The notes: a model not told the origin generated them from the letters alone. DNA of 15,605 nucleotides from Desulfomicrobiaceae bacterium (GCA_003530935.1 DPEO01000120.1:1-15605), one strand, 5' to 3'. Counted from the first letter of the stretch, positions 1 through 8,720 are shown. Numbers and translations are program-made.

Positions 1-17
1 GCTAACATAGAGATTGT

Positions 18-75
18 AAGGATCCCGCGACACCCGGAGTCTCCACTCTTTCCCGACACGACGCAACTCCGGACT
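18..75 (+). other. Illumina P5/universal adapter remnant (assembly artefact)
   Basis: An ungapped alignment to the 58-nt Illumina universal adapter (starting AATGATACGG, ending CTTCCGATCT) covers these bases, with about 43 of 58 identical by my hand count. The best-conserved core is CACTCTTTCCC at 44-54 and ACACGACGC at 56-64. The match ends where an ABC ATPase reading frame begins at 76. Bases 1-17 lie outside the adapter and are probably also non-genomic. The mismatches look like low-quality read ends. I see this directly in the sequence and know the adapter from general knowledge. Confidence 0.9.
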
Positions 76-357
76 GTCCCAGCCATGCCGCGGAGGCTCC
101 TGCTCCACAACGAGCCCACCACCGGCCTGGACCCTGCCACCCGTGAACGCCTCATCACCATCCTCCAGGAGCTCCCCACCGCACGCCTGGTCATTTCCCA
201 CGACTGGGACTTTCTCGAAGCCACCTGCGACCGATTTCTTCTGCTGGAAGCCGGACGCCTCCACCACGACTTTCAGCTCCATCCCCACACCCACATCCAC
301 GCCCATCCCTTGGGAAACGCCCCGCACGAACATCCGGGCACCACCCCTCCGCGCTAA
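76..357 (+). CDS. ABC transporter ATP-binding protein, C-terminal fragment (cobalt/nickel ECF type, His-rich tail)
   Basis: This is the last 93 residues of an ABC ATPase, cut at the contig end. The frame is open back to 76 (V-P-A-M-P-R-R), so the ATG at 85 is an internal methionine and not the start. Visible are the end of the Walker B strand (LLLHNEP), the D-loop (TTGLDP), the H-loop (VISHDWDF) and then LLLEAGRL. The tail is histidine-rich (HPHTHIHAHPLG followed by HEH), as seen in CbiO/NikO ATPases of cobalt and nickel uptake systems, where it may bind metal. The family hydrolyses ATP at the inner membrane to drive import. Walker B normally reads LLLLDEP; here Leu-Asp has become His-Asn, only about 35 bases from adapter sequence, so base-calling error is likely. 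The partner genes would lie off the contig. The metal specificity is inferred only from the tail. Confidence 0.8.
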   Translation, partial: VPAMPRRLLLHNEPTTGLDPATRERLITILQELPTARLVISHDWDFLEATCDRFLLLEAGRLHHDFQLHPHTHIHAHPLGNAPHEHPGTTPPR

Positions 358-552
358 TGGCGGCGGTCGCCCATGGACAAATCCCAGGGCCTTGCGCAAA
401 CCTTCAAGGCAGTGAAAGCCGTATATCCTCGTGGAAGGGCTTCCCGCCCAACGCCTCACCAGCCTGGCGGGGTGCAATGCCATGGAGGTCCTTGCCAACA
501 CCCAAGGGGCGTGCCTGGCCCAGCCAGCTCACTGTGATCGCCCTGGTAAGGG
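358..552. other. Intergenic region between convergent genes, with possible broken small ORF
   Basis: These 195 bases separate two convergent genes. An ATG at 373 opens a 54-codon frame to a TGA at 535-537, beginning MDKSQGLAQTFKAVKAVYP. From about 431 the next frame (VEGLPAQRLTSLAGCNAM) has more GC-rich third positions than the first. The two pieces could be one small gene split by a frameshift near 430, or chance. I recognise neither piece and see no clear terminator. Confidence 0.3.
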
Positions 553-1353
553 CTACGCCACCACGCCCCAAAGCATCCGTAGGCCCACCATGAGCAGCAA
601 GAGGGCGAAAATCTTTTTCAAACGGTCAACGGGCAGGGCGTGGGCCAAACGTACCCCGAGCGGCGCAGTGCATACACTCGCCAGAACGATCCCCAAAAGC
701 GCCGGCAGTGAGACGAATCCCAGACACCACTCCGGCAGGCGCGGCACACCCAAACCATGCACAATGTAGCCCAAGGTGCCAGCAACGGCGATGGGAAAGC
801 CAATGGCCGCTGAAGTACCGATGGCCCGATGCAGCGGGATATTATGCCACACCATAAACGGCACCGAAAGCGTGCCGCCGCCAATACCCACCAAACTCGA
901 AACCGCGCCGATGACCACCCCCACCAGGCTCGTCCCCACCAGGCCGGGCATCTGGCGCGTAGGCTTGGGCCGCTTGCCGGAAAGCATCTGCCAGCACACG
1001 AAAAAGAGAAAGACCACAAACACCACTTTGAGCACCCGGGTGGGAAGCACGGCAGCCACGAACGTCCCTGCATAGGTCCCCACCAGGATCCCCAGACAGA
1101 TACGCCGCACGACATCCCAGGCCACCGCCCCCCGGCGATGGTGGGCCATGAAGCTGGAAACCGCAGTAAACATAATGCTGGCCATGGAAGTCCCCAGAGC
1201 AAGTTGCATCATACTCGCCCCGTCCACCCCCTGCCAGGTGAAGCACAGCACCAGCATAGGGACGATGACGAGCCCGCCGCCAATACCAAAAAGCCCGGCC
1301 AACACCCCGGCCACGGCACCCACCGCAAGATAGACTGCAAAAATTTCAAGCAT
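553..1353 (-). CDS. TSUP family (TauE/SafE) membrane permease
   Basis: A 266-residue hydrophobic protein with about eight predicted membrane segments in two homologous halves. Each half carries the glycine motif of this family: LFGIGGGLVIVP at residues 21-32 and LVGIGGGTLSVP at 154-165. TSUP proteins export or import small sulfur-containing or organic anions (sulfite, sulfoacetate, taurine products and others) across the inner membrane. The substrate cannot be read from the sequence. The ATG at 1353 is preceded by AGGAG at 1361-1365 with a seven-base gap, so this start is secure. The length is normal for the family. It stands alone on this strand, divergent from the purine permease. A perfect palindrome about 20 bases upstream of the ATG suggests control by a GntR/FadR-type repressor. 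Confidence 0.88.
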   Translation of the reverse strand: MLEIFAVYLAVGAVAGVLAGLFGIGGGLVIVPMLVLCFTWQGVDGASMMQLALGTSMASIMFTAVSSFMAHHRRGAVAWDVVRRICLGILVGTYAGTFVAAVLPTRVLKVVFVVFLFFVCWQMLSGKRPKPTRQMPGLVGTSLVGVVIGAVSSLVGIGGGTLSVPFMVWHNIPLHRAIGTSAAIGFPIAVAGTLGYIVHGLGVPRLPEWCLGFVSLPALLGIVLASVCTAPLGVRLAHALPVDRLKKIFALLLLMVGLRMLWGVVA

Positions 1354-1372
1354 ATATCATCTCCTGCACCAA

Positions 1373-1389
1373 AATTGGTCAGACCAATT
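1373..1389. promoter_or_regulatory. Operator palindrome AATTGGT-CAG-ACCAATT (GntR/FadR type)
   Basis: A perfect 7-bp inverted repeat around a 3-bp centre. TGGT-N3-ACCA is the known core of binding sites for the FadR subfamily of GntR regulators (PdhR, LldR and FadR itself). It lies 20-36 bases upstream of the TSUP start codon and overlaps the region where the -10 element would be. No GntR gene is in the window, so the regulator must be encoded elsewhere. The palindrome is seen directly; the regulator family is inferred. Confidence 0.65.
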
Positions 1390-1414
1390 CCTGCCAGATC
1401 CGCACCCCTGTCAA
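1386..1414 (-). promoter_or_regulatory. Possible sigma-70 promoter of the TSUP gene
   Basis: The minus strand carries a perfect TTGACA at 1414-1409. The hexamer 17 bases further on (GGAATT, 1391-1386) is a poor -10 and overlaps the operator palindrome. The -35 is convincing and the -10 is weak. Promoter function is inferred. Confidence 0.4.
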
Positions 1415-1576
1415 GACTCAGGCCGTGCAATTTCTCCTGAATGCGGGACGCCTTGGGCTGCTGCCCCTTTTGAGACGGCCATCCATCAAATCCCGGGCCG
1501 CATGACTTGCCCTGAAGGCCGAGCCGCCGTACGGATTCCGCCAGGCGCCGCCCAAACCGATCAAGGAGACCTCCCC

Positions 1577-2866
1577 ATGGAACGCTTTTTCCGCTGTGCC
1601 GAACATGGCACCACGTTGCGCACCGAGCTCGTCGCCGGGGCAACGACCTTCATGACCATGGCCTATATCCTGGCCGTCAATCCCGCCATCCTCTCGGCCA
1701 CCGGCATGCCCAAGGACGCCCTGTTCACGGCCACGGCCGCCTCGTCCATCATCGCCACCCTGGTGATGGCGCTTGTGGCCCGCCTGCCCTTCGCTCTGGC
1801 CCCGGGCATGGGACTCAACGCCTTTTTCGCCTACTCGGTCGTGCTTGGCCTTGGGTATTCGTGGCAAACGGCCCTGGCTGCGGTCTTTCTGGAAGGGATC
1901 CTGTTTATCGTACTTTCCGCCATCAATGTCCGCGAAGCCATCATCGCCTGCATTCCCCTCAACTTGAAACGCGCCCTCTCCGTGGGCATCGGGCTCTTCA
2001 TCGCCTTCATCGGCCTGCACAACGCCGGCATCGTGGTAAAGCACGACGCCACCTTGGTCACCTTGGGCGACATCACCCAAGGCCCGGCCTTGGTGGCCCT
2101 TATGGGGCTTGTCTTCACTGGGCTGCTCCTTGCCTGGCGCGTCAAGGGCGCCCTGCTTTTGGGTATCCTCGCCGCCACCCTGGCAGGCATCCCCTTGGGC
2201 GTGACCCAATGGCACGGGACAGCGCTCGTATCCCTTCCCGTCTCCCTTGCGCCCATCGCCCTGCAGATGGACTTCTCCGCCCTGGCCTCTGGCGAGCTCA
2301 TCATGGTGGTTCTCACCTTCCTGTTGGTGGACATGTTCGACACCATCGGCACGTTGGTGGGCGTCTGCACCAAGGCCGGCATGCTCACCCCGGAAGGCCA
2401 GGTGCCGCGGGCCAAGCAGGCGCTGCTCGCCGACGCCATCGGCACCACCGTGGGCGCCCTGCTCGGCACTTCCACCGTGACCACCTACATCGAAAGCGCC
2501 GCCGGCGTTGCCGAAGGCGGCCGCACCGGAGCCACGGCGCTGACCACCGCAGCCCTCTTCTGCCTCGCCCTCTTCCTCTCTCCGGTCTTTCTCATGGTGC
2601 CCAGCGCGGCCACCGCCCCGGCCCTCATCCTGGTGGGACTCTTCATGCTCTCGCCCATCAAGGACATGGACCTGGATGACCCCACCGAGGCCATCCCCGG
2701 TTTTCTCGCCATCATCGCCATGCCGCTTACCTACAGCATCGCCGACGGCATCGTGTTCGGCATCCTCTCGTATACCGCCCTCAAGCTGCTCACCGGCCGC
2801 GGCCGCGAGCTCTCCCTCTTCACCTACGCGGTTGCGGCCTTTTCTTTGCTCAAGTTCGTGGGCTGA
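1577..2866 (+). CDS. NCS2 family purine permease, AzgA-like (adenine/guanine/hypoxanthine type)
   Basis: A 429-residue inner-membrane transporter with 12-14 predicted membrane segments, the usual size for the AzgA-like branch (COG2252) that includes E. coli AdeP and GhxP. Family marks are TTFMTMAYILAVNPAIL (residues 23-39), LAPGMGLNAFF (74-84), DMFDTIGT (252-259) and the conserved block from GTSTVTTYIESAAG to GGRTG (297-318). It should import purine bases with protons. The ATG at 1577 is chosen because AAGGAG lies at 1563-1568, eight bases upstream, and homologues begin just before a TTLRTE-like segment. The frame is also open further upstream, but that extension does not look like this family. 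It is transcribed away from the TSUP gene. The 187 bases ahead of it hold no recognisable purine riboswitch. Which purine is carried is not decidable here. Confidence 0.9.
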   Translation: MERFFRCAEHGTTLRTELVAGATTFMTMAYILAVNPAILSATGMPKDALFTATAASSIIATLVMALVARLPFALAPGMGLNAFFAYSVVLGLGYSWQTALAAVFLEGILFIVLSAINVREAIIACIPLNLKRALSVGIGLFIAFIGLHNAGIVVKHDATLVTLGDITQGPALVALMGLVFTGLLLAWRVKGALLLGILAATLAGIPLGVTQWHGTALVSLPVSLAPIALQMDFSALASGELIMVVLTFLLVDMFDTIGTLVGVCTKAGMLTPEGQVPRAKQALLADAIGTTVGALLGTSTVTTYIESAAGVAEGGRTGATALTTAALFCLALFLSPVFLMVPSAATAPALILVGLFMLSPIKDMDLDDPTEAIPGFLAIIAMPLTYSIADGIVFGILSYTALKLLTGRGRELSLFTYAVAAFSLLKFVG

Positions 2867-2868
2867 CC

Positions 2869-2906
2869 AAAAAAATGGGGCAAGCGCTGCACGGCGGCTT
2901 GCCCCA
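2869..2906 (-). terminator. Hairpin with T-tract on the minus strand, between two plus-strand genes
   Basis: A perfect 9-bp stem (GGGGCAAGC at 2877-2885, GCTTGCCCC at 2897-2905) with an 11-base loop, extendable by the pair 2876/2906. On the minus strand it is followed by seven T (2875-2869) and so looks like an intrinsic terminator. On the plus strand, the direction of both flanking genes, the A-run comes first and AAACCC follows, so it should not terminate efficiently. It could instead block antisense transcription or affect RNA stability or the start of the next gene. Confidence 0.5.
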
Positions 2907-2914
2907 AACCCTCT

Positions 2915-4168
2915 ATGGGACACTCGAGCGCCAAAGACATCTTCCGCGCCCTGGGGCGCAAACTCGATCAAACCTCGGTGCGCACGCCGTGGACGCCCAC
3001 CCTGCGCCGCATCCTCACCCTGCTGTACACCGAGGCCGAGGCCGAACTCGTGGTGGCCATGCCCCACCGGCCGTCGTCCCTGGCGCGTATCGCCCGCATC
3101 ACCCAAAGGACTGCGGCAGAACTCCAGCCCCTGCTCGAAGGGCTCTGCGCCAAAGGACTGGTCATGGACCTGTGGGACGGCGATACGGTCCAGTACATGC
3201 TCAGCCCCATGGTCATCGGCTTTTTCGAGTTCACTTTCATGCGCGCCCCCCAGGGGCTTCCCATCCGCCCGTTGGCCGAGGCCTTCCACGCCTATATCCT
3301 GGGAGAAAAAGCCTTCCTCGAGGCCAATTTCGGAGGCCAAGAACAGGTATCCGTCATGCGCGCCCTACCGCACGAAGGCACCCAGGCGCCCCAGGTCACC
3401 ATCCTGGACCATGAATCCGCCAGCGCCATGGTGCGTGAAGCCAAACGCTTTGCCATCGGCACCTGCGCCTGCCGCCATGAGCGGCTGCACACCGACGGCA
3501 AGGTATGCGCCGCAGGGCTCGCCACCTGTACGTCCCTCGGAGAGACCGCAGATTTTCTCATCCGCCGCGGCTTTGCCCGCGAGGTGCCCCGGCAGGCCGT
3601 GGACGACCTCCTTGTCCGCTCCCGAGAGCTCGGACTCGTCCTTTCCACGGACAACGTGCGCCAGGCGCCTGGGTTTCTGTGCCACTGCTGCGCATGCTGC
3701 TGCCATCTGCTGCGGGGAGTGCGCGAAAGCGGCTATCCCGGGGTCATCGTCTCCTCGAGCCTCATGGCATCCGTGGACGAGGCCCGCTGCCGCCGCTGCG
3801 GCCGCTGCGCCCAGGTGTGCCCGGTGCACGCCATCACGGCGCCGCCCGGAGAAATTCCCCGCCTGCACGAGGCCTTTTGCCTGGGCTGCGGCGTCTGCGC
3901 CCTGCGCTGCACTGCCCAGGCCATCCACTTGGTCTCCCGCCCCAAGCGCACCCTGCTTCCCGAAGACATCTTCGAGCGCATCCTGCTGCAATCCCTGGAG
4001 CGGGGAACGCTCCAGCACGTGCTCTTCGACCACCCAAGACGCCTCGATCACGCCTTCCTGCGCGCGCTGACCGGAGGCTTTCTGCGCCTGCCCGGAGTCA
4101 AGCAGGCGCTCATGAGCGAGGCGCTGCGCTCCCGTTTTCTTGGGTTTCTCCGCAAGCACAGCGCATAG
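2915..4168 (+). CDS. Cysteine-rich 4Fe-4S ferredoxin-type protein with N-terminal helical domain
   Basis: A 417-residue, probably cytoplasmic protein with no signal peptide. Residues 1-110 look helical and winged-helix-like (HRPSSLARIARIT, then LEGLCAKGLV). A first cysteine region reads CACRHE at 184-189, with C198 and C205. A dense cluster CHCCACCC follows at 256-263. Two ferredoxin motifs come next: C292, C295, C298, C302 (followed by Pro) and C322, C325, C328, C332 (followed by Thr instead of Pro). Similar proteins are common in sulfate reducers and other anaerobes and are taken to be electron-transfer or redox-sensing proteins; the exact role is unknown. The ATG at 2915 is the only plausible start in the frame after the permease stop, but no Shine-Dalgarno is visible and a hairpin ends nine bases upstream. 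It follows the permease by 48 bases and may be co-transcribed. Its stop lies 14 bases from the convergent glucokinase stop. Confidence 0.8.
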   Translation: MGHSSAKDIFRALGRKLDQTSVRTPWTPTLRRILTLLYTEAEAELVVAMPHRPSSLARIARITQRTAAELQPLLEGLCAKGLVMDLWDGDTVQYMLSPMVIGFFEFTFMRAPQGLPIRPLAEAFHAYILGEKAFLEANFGGQEQVSVMRALPHEGTQAPQVTILDHESASAMVREAKRFAIGTCACRHERLHTDGKVCAAGLATCTSLGETADFLIRRGFAREVPRQAVDDLLVRSRELGLVLSTDNVRQAPGFLCHCCACCCHLLRGVRESGYPGVIVSSSLMASVDEARCRRCGRCAQVCPVHAITAPPGEIPRLHEAFCLGCGVCALRCTAQAIHLVSRPKRTLLPEDIFERILLQSLERGTLQHVLFDHPRRLDHAFLRALTGGFLRLPGVKQALMSEALRSRFLGFLRKHSA

Positions 4169-4182
4169 CGGCGCGCCGCAGC

Positions 4183-5115
4183 TCAGACCACCCAGCGCCG
4201 CTTGCGCCCCGCCATGGCCGCGCCCAAGAGCCCGGCATCAGGATGGGTGACAAGCCGCACCGGGAGAGCGGCAAGCACGGCCTCGTAGCCCCGGCAGGCG
4301 CAAAACTCCTCGAGAAACGCCGGATGCTCCACCAGAAAGGGATTTTTGGCCGCCACGCCGCCGGCCACAAAGAGGCCGGAGGTCGGCAGGCTCGTGAGGG
4401 CAAGGATGCGCAGGGCGCGGCCGTAGAGCCGGGCAAAGGCCGCACACGTGGGGTGCGTGGGCGAAATGGCCTCTGCCACGGCTGCAGGGGCCATGGCCTT
4501 GCCCGTGCACCAGGCGTGCACCCGGGAAAGGCCCGGGCCCGAGACCACGGCGTCCAGGATGGCCTCACCCGCCTCCGCAAGGATGCGCTCCTGCAGGGCC
4601 TGTTCCGCAGGGAGAAAGGGAAAGGGCGTATGCCCCATCTCGGTAGGAAGCGGCACCCAGTCGGCCTCCCCGGGCATGAGCACGCAGGCCCCAAACCCCG
4701 TGCCCGCGCCGGCCACGGCCCGAGGACCCGGTCGCGCTGCCCCCTCCTGGAGCACCCGGCTCAAGGCCCAGACCTCCGGGTGCAGGGTGGCGTACGCCTG
4801 GGCCACGAAGTCGTTCAGGACCACGGCCCGTCCTGCCAGGCACGCATCCTGGGCGTCCACCGTGAGCCCGGCGTTGGGCAGCCACGCCCGCCCGTCCTGC
4901 ACCGCGCCGGCCACCGCCAGGACCGTGCCCCGTGCCTTTTGGGGGGGCAGCCCCAAGCCGCGCTCCAGGGCCAAGTCCACGAGTCCCGAGAGATCCGCGG
5001 CCGCGGCCGTGGGCACGGTGACTGCGTGCGCCAAGCGCGGGGCCGCGCCGTTCAGCGCTTCCACCACCGCAAAGCGGGCATGGGTGCCGCCGATATCCGC
5101 CACAAGCATCGCCAT
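4183..5115 (-). CDS. glk: Glucokinase (ROK/Glk-type sugar kinase)
   Basis: A 310-residue cytoplasmic kinase of the bacterial Glk family, which transfers phosphate from ATP to glucose at the head of glycolysis. The ATP phosphate motif DIGGTHARF is at residues 7-15, the catalytic aspartate D102 is in VVLNDFVAQA, AGAGTGFGA is at 135-143, TEMGH at 158-162 provides the sugar-contacting Glu and His, and LFVAGGVAAKN is at 248-258. I start at the ATG at 5115, four bases after GGGAGG. The ATG at 5109 is ten bases after it and is an equal alternative. A longer GTG start at 5133 is rejected because it falls inside the metK terminator hairpin. That terminator just upstream means expression needs read-through or a promoter inside metK. 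Glucose is inferred from family membership. Confidence 0.87.
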   Translation of the reverse strand: MAMLVADIGGTHARFAVVEALNGAAPRLAHAVTVPTAAAADLSGLVDLALERGLGLPPQKARGTVLAVAGAVQDGRAWLPNAGLTVDAQDACLAGRAVVLNDFVAQAYATLHPEVWALSRVLQEGAARPGPRAVAGAGTGFGACVLMPGEADWVPLPTEMGHTPFPFLPAEQALQERILAEAGEAILDAVVSGPGLSRVHAWCTGKAMAPAAVAEAISPTHPTCAAFARLYGRALRILALTSLPTSGLFVAGGVAAKNPFLVEHPAFLEEFCACRGYEAVLAALPVRLVTHPDAGLLGAAMAGRKRRWVV

Positions 5116-5125
5116 AGGGCCTCCC

Positions 5126-5156
5126 AAAAACACGGGCCGGGTTTCCCCGGCCCACG
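5126..5156 (-). terminator. Intrinsic terminator after metK
   Basis: On the minus strand an 8-bp perfect GC stem (GGGCCGGG at 5153-5146, CCCGGCCC at 5141-5134) closes a GAAA tetraloop and is followed by GTG and five T (5130-5126). It begins a few bases after the metK stop codon and ends about ten bases before the glk start, so it separates the methionine-cycle operon from glk. Confidence 0.85.
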
Positions 5157-5159
5157 GTG

Positions 5160-6329
5160 CTAGACTTTCGCGGCGGTGCGCAGGTCGTCCACGGCGTCGG
5201 TCACTTCCCAGGGGAAGGTCACGTCCTCGCGGCCAAAATGGCCGTAGCAGGCGGTCTGCTTGTAGATGGGCTGGATGAGGTTGAGACGCTTGATGATGAA
5301 GTACGGGCGCAGGTCAAAGACCTCGCGCACCGCTCGGGTGAGCACCTCGTCAGGCACCACGCCGGTGCCGCCGGTGGTGACCAAGACCGACACCGGCTCG
5401 GCCACGCCGATGGCGTAGGCAATCTGCACCTCGCAGGTCTGGGCCAGGCCTGCGGCCACGACGTTTTTGGCCACGTAGCGGGCCATGTAGGCGCCGGAGC
5501 GGTCCACCTTGGAAGGATCCTTGCCCGAAAAGGCGCCGCCGCCATGATTGCCCATGCCGCCGTAGGTGTCGTTGATGATCTTGCGGCCCGTGAGCCCGCA
5601 GTCGGCCAAGGGACCGCCCACCACGAATCGGCCCGTGGTATTGATGTAGATGCGGGTCTGGTCGTCGAGCATCCCGGCGGGCAGGGTCTTGCGGACGACC
5701 TCGGCGGTGATGGCCGCGGCCAGGTCTTCATACGTCACATCCGGGCTGTGCTGGGAGGACACCACCACGTTGTCGATGCGTACCGGCTTGCCTTTGCGGT
5801 ACTCCACCGACACCTGGGTCTTGCCGTCCGGCCGCAGGAAAGGCAGCAGCCCGGATTTGCGCACCTCGGCCAGGCGGCGGGAGAGGGCGTGGGCAAAGTA
5901 GATGGGAGCGGGCATGAGCGTGGGGGTCTCGGTGGTGGCGTAGCCGAACATCATGCCCTGGTCGCCGGCGCCTTGGTCTTCGGGCCGGGAGCGGTCCACG
6001 CCCATGGCGATATCCGGGGACTGCTTGTCGATGGAGGAGAGCACGGCGCAAGTGGTGGCGTCAAAGCCCATGTCCGAGCTCACGTAGCCGATCTCGCGCA
6101 CCGTGGTGCGGACGATCTCCGGCAGGTCGGCATAGGCGGTGGTGGTGATCTCGCCGGCGATGATGGCCATGCCCGTGGTCACCATGGTCTCGCAGGCCAC
6201 GCGGGCGTTGGGGTCCTGAGCGAGAATGCAGTCGAGCACCGCATCGGAAATCTGGTCCGCCACCTTGTCGGGATGGCCTTCGGTGACGGACTCGGACGTG
6301 AACAGATAGTGATCAGCATTGAGGATCAT
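5160..6329 (-). CDS. metK: S-adenosylmethionine synthetase
   Basis: A 389-residue enzyme of normal family length that makes S-adenosylmethionine from methionine and ATP in the cytoplasm. Visible landmarks are LFTSESVTEGHPDK (residues 9-22), the GAGDQGMMFGYA signature (120-131), and GGGAFSGKDPSKVDRS (263-278), the glycine-rich phosphate loop with its lysine. The ATG at 6329 is chosen because it has AAGGAG six bases upstream and gives the family N-terminus MILNADHYLFTSES. A longer frame begins inside ahcY. The gene starts ten bases after the ahcY stop, and the ahcY TAA is part of its Shine-Dalgarno (TAAGGAG), so the two are probably translationally coupled. It is the last gene of the sahR-ahcY-metK operon. 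Confidence 0.97.
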   Translation of the reverse strand: MILNADHYLFTSESVTEGHPDKVADQISDAVLDCILAQDPNARVACETMVTTGMAIIAGEITTTAYADLPEIVRTTVREIGYVSSDMGFDATTCAVLSSIDKQSPDIAMGVDRSRPEDQGAGDQGMMFGYATTETPTLMPAPIYFAHALSRRLAEVRKSGLLPFLRPDGKTQVSVEYRKGKPVRIDNVVVSSQHSPDVTYEDLAAAITAEVVRKTLPAGMLDDQTRIYINTTGRFVVGGPLADCGLTGRKIINDTYGGMGNHGGGAFSGKDPSKVDRSGAYMARYVAKNVVAAGLAQTCEVQIAYAIGVAEPVSVLVTTGGTGVVPDEVLTRAVREVFDLRPYFIIKRLNLIQPIYKQTACYGHFGREDVTFPWEVTDAVDDLRTAAKV

Positions 6330-6339
6330 GGCACGCTCC

Positions 6340-7757
<1,418 letters not shown>

Positions 7758-7761
<4 letters not shown>

Positions 7762-8720
7762 AGACTCTCCTTGGGGGATACGCCCCCAGCACGTGACCCA
7801 TGCCGCTCGGCCGCCAGAACCACCAGACGCACGCGGCTGGGCAAAGGATATTCATCCACCGTCTGCACGAAGAACCCTGCGGCCTCCACCCAGGAGGTCA
7901 AGTCTTCAAGACGGAATCCAAGCCAATGATCGCCATGGCGCCGGCGCAGGCGCTCCTCGCCATGGGAAAGATAGTCCGCCAACACCAGCCGTCCGCCCGG
8001 ACGCACGGCCCGCGCCGCCTCGGCCAGGACCTCCTGCGGGTGCGAAAGATGATGGAGCACCAGCGAAAGCACCGCGCCGTCCGCCTCGGCGTCACGCACC
8101 GGCAGATGGGCCAAGTCCCCCAGGCGCAGGCTGATGTCCGCACACGTGCCCACCCGCCGGGCCGCCGCCTCCAGCATCCGCGGCGAATGGTCCACGCCCA
8201 CGGCCTGCTTGCCCGCTGCAGCCAAACGCTCCAGCAAGAATCCAGGGCCGCAGCCCAAATCCACCACCACCGAGGCCCCGTCCAAGCGCGCCACGACCGC
8301 GCCGTCCAGATCGAAATCCCCCAGGATCTCTTGAGAAAGGGTCTTCCAGTCCTGGGCCACGGCGTCGAAAAAACGCACCACCCGGCCACGGCGCTCGGCG
8401 AGCACGGCCGCGGCCCGCTGCCGGTCCGCCTGCACCTCGGGGTCCTCTTCCAAAAGCTTCAGGACCGCAGCCAACACCGACGGCACCGGGTCCGGCACCC
8501 GGTACAAGGCCCAGGCGCCGCTGCGCGTACAGGTCAAAAACCCCGCATCCACCAAGATCTTGAGGTGGCGGGAGATGCGCGACTGGCCCATGCCGAGCAC
8601 GCTCACGGTCTCACCCACGGTAAGCTCATGAGAAGCAAGGATGCCCACCAAGCGCAACCGGGTGGCATCGGCCAAGGCCTTGGCCTGCAGCAACAGAGGT
8701 TCGATGCACGAAGTCTTCAT
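7758..8720 (-). CDS. sahR: ArsR-type regulator fused to SAM methyltransferase domain (SahR-like)
   Basis: A 320-residue two-domain protein. Residues 10-75 are an ArsR winged helix (LADATRLRLVGIL, then QSRISRHLKILVDAGFL with the recognition helix). There is no obvious metal-binding CxC motif. Residues 145-265 are a class I methyltransferase fold with motif I VVVDLGCGPG (151-160), VGVDHSPRML and LHHLSHP. This architecture, placed first in an operon with ahcY and metK, matches SahR, described in Proteobacteria as a SAH-responsive repressor of methionine-cycle genes. The name rests on architecture and context. The ATG at 8720 is the only reasonable start: the winged helix begins within about 15 residues and no other ATG lies before it. 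No Shine-Dalgarno is visible, because the leader is only about 15 bases and is occupied by the operator. The stop overlaps the ahcY start by four bases. Confidence 0.88.

Noticed and set aside
1390..1576. Purine riboswitch ahead of the purine permease
   Set aside because: I could not find the conserved purine-riboswitch core or three-way junction; only a short GGGC/GCCC hairpin near 1455 is visible.
1418..3340. 640-codon open frame on the minus strand opposite the purine permease and iron-sulfur gene
   Set aside because: Low-complexity Gly/Glu/His-rich translation caused by GC-rich third positions of the sense genes; no start signal or family features.
4169..4180. GC palindrome between the convergent iron-sulfur and glk genes as a terminator
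   Set aside because: Self-complementary without loop or T-tract; likely chance in GC-rich DNA.
5116..5133. GTG start at 5133 for glk
   Set aside because: It lies inside the metK terminator stem and adds residues not typical of Glk; ATG at 5115 or 5109 follows a ribosome site.
3505..5163. 552-codon plus-strand open frame over the iron-sulfur gene and antisense to glk
   Set aside because: Shadow frame rich in Arg, Pro, Gly and Ala; real genes on both strands explain the region.
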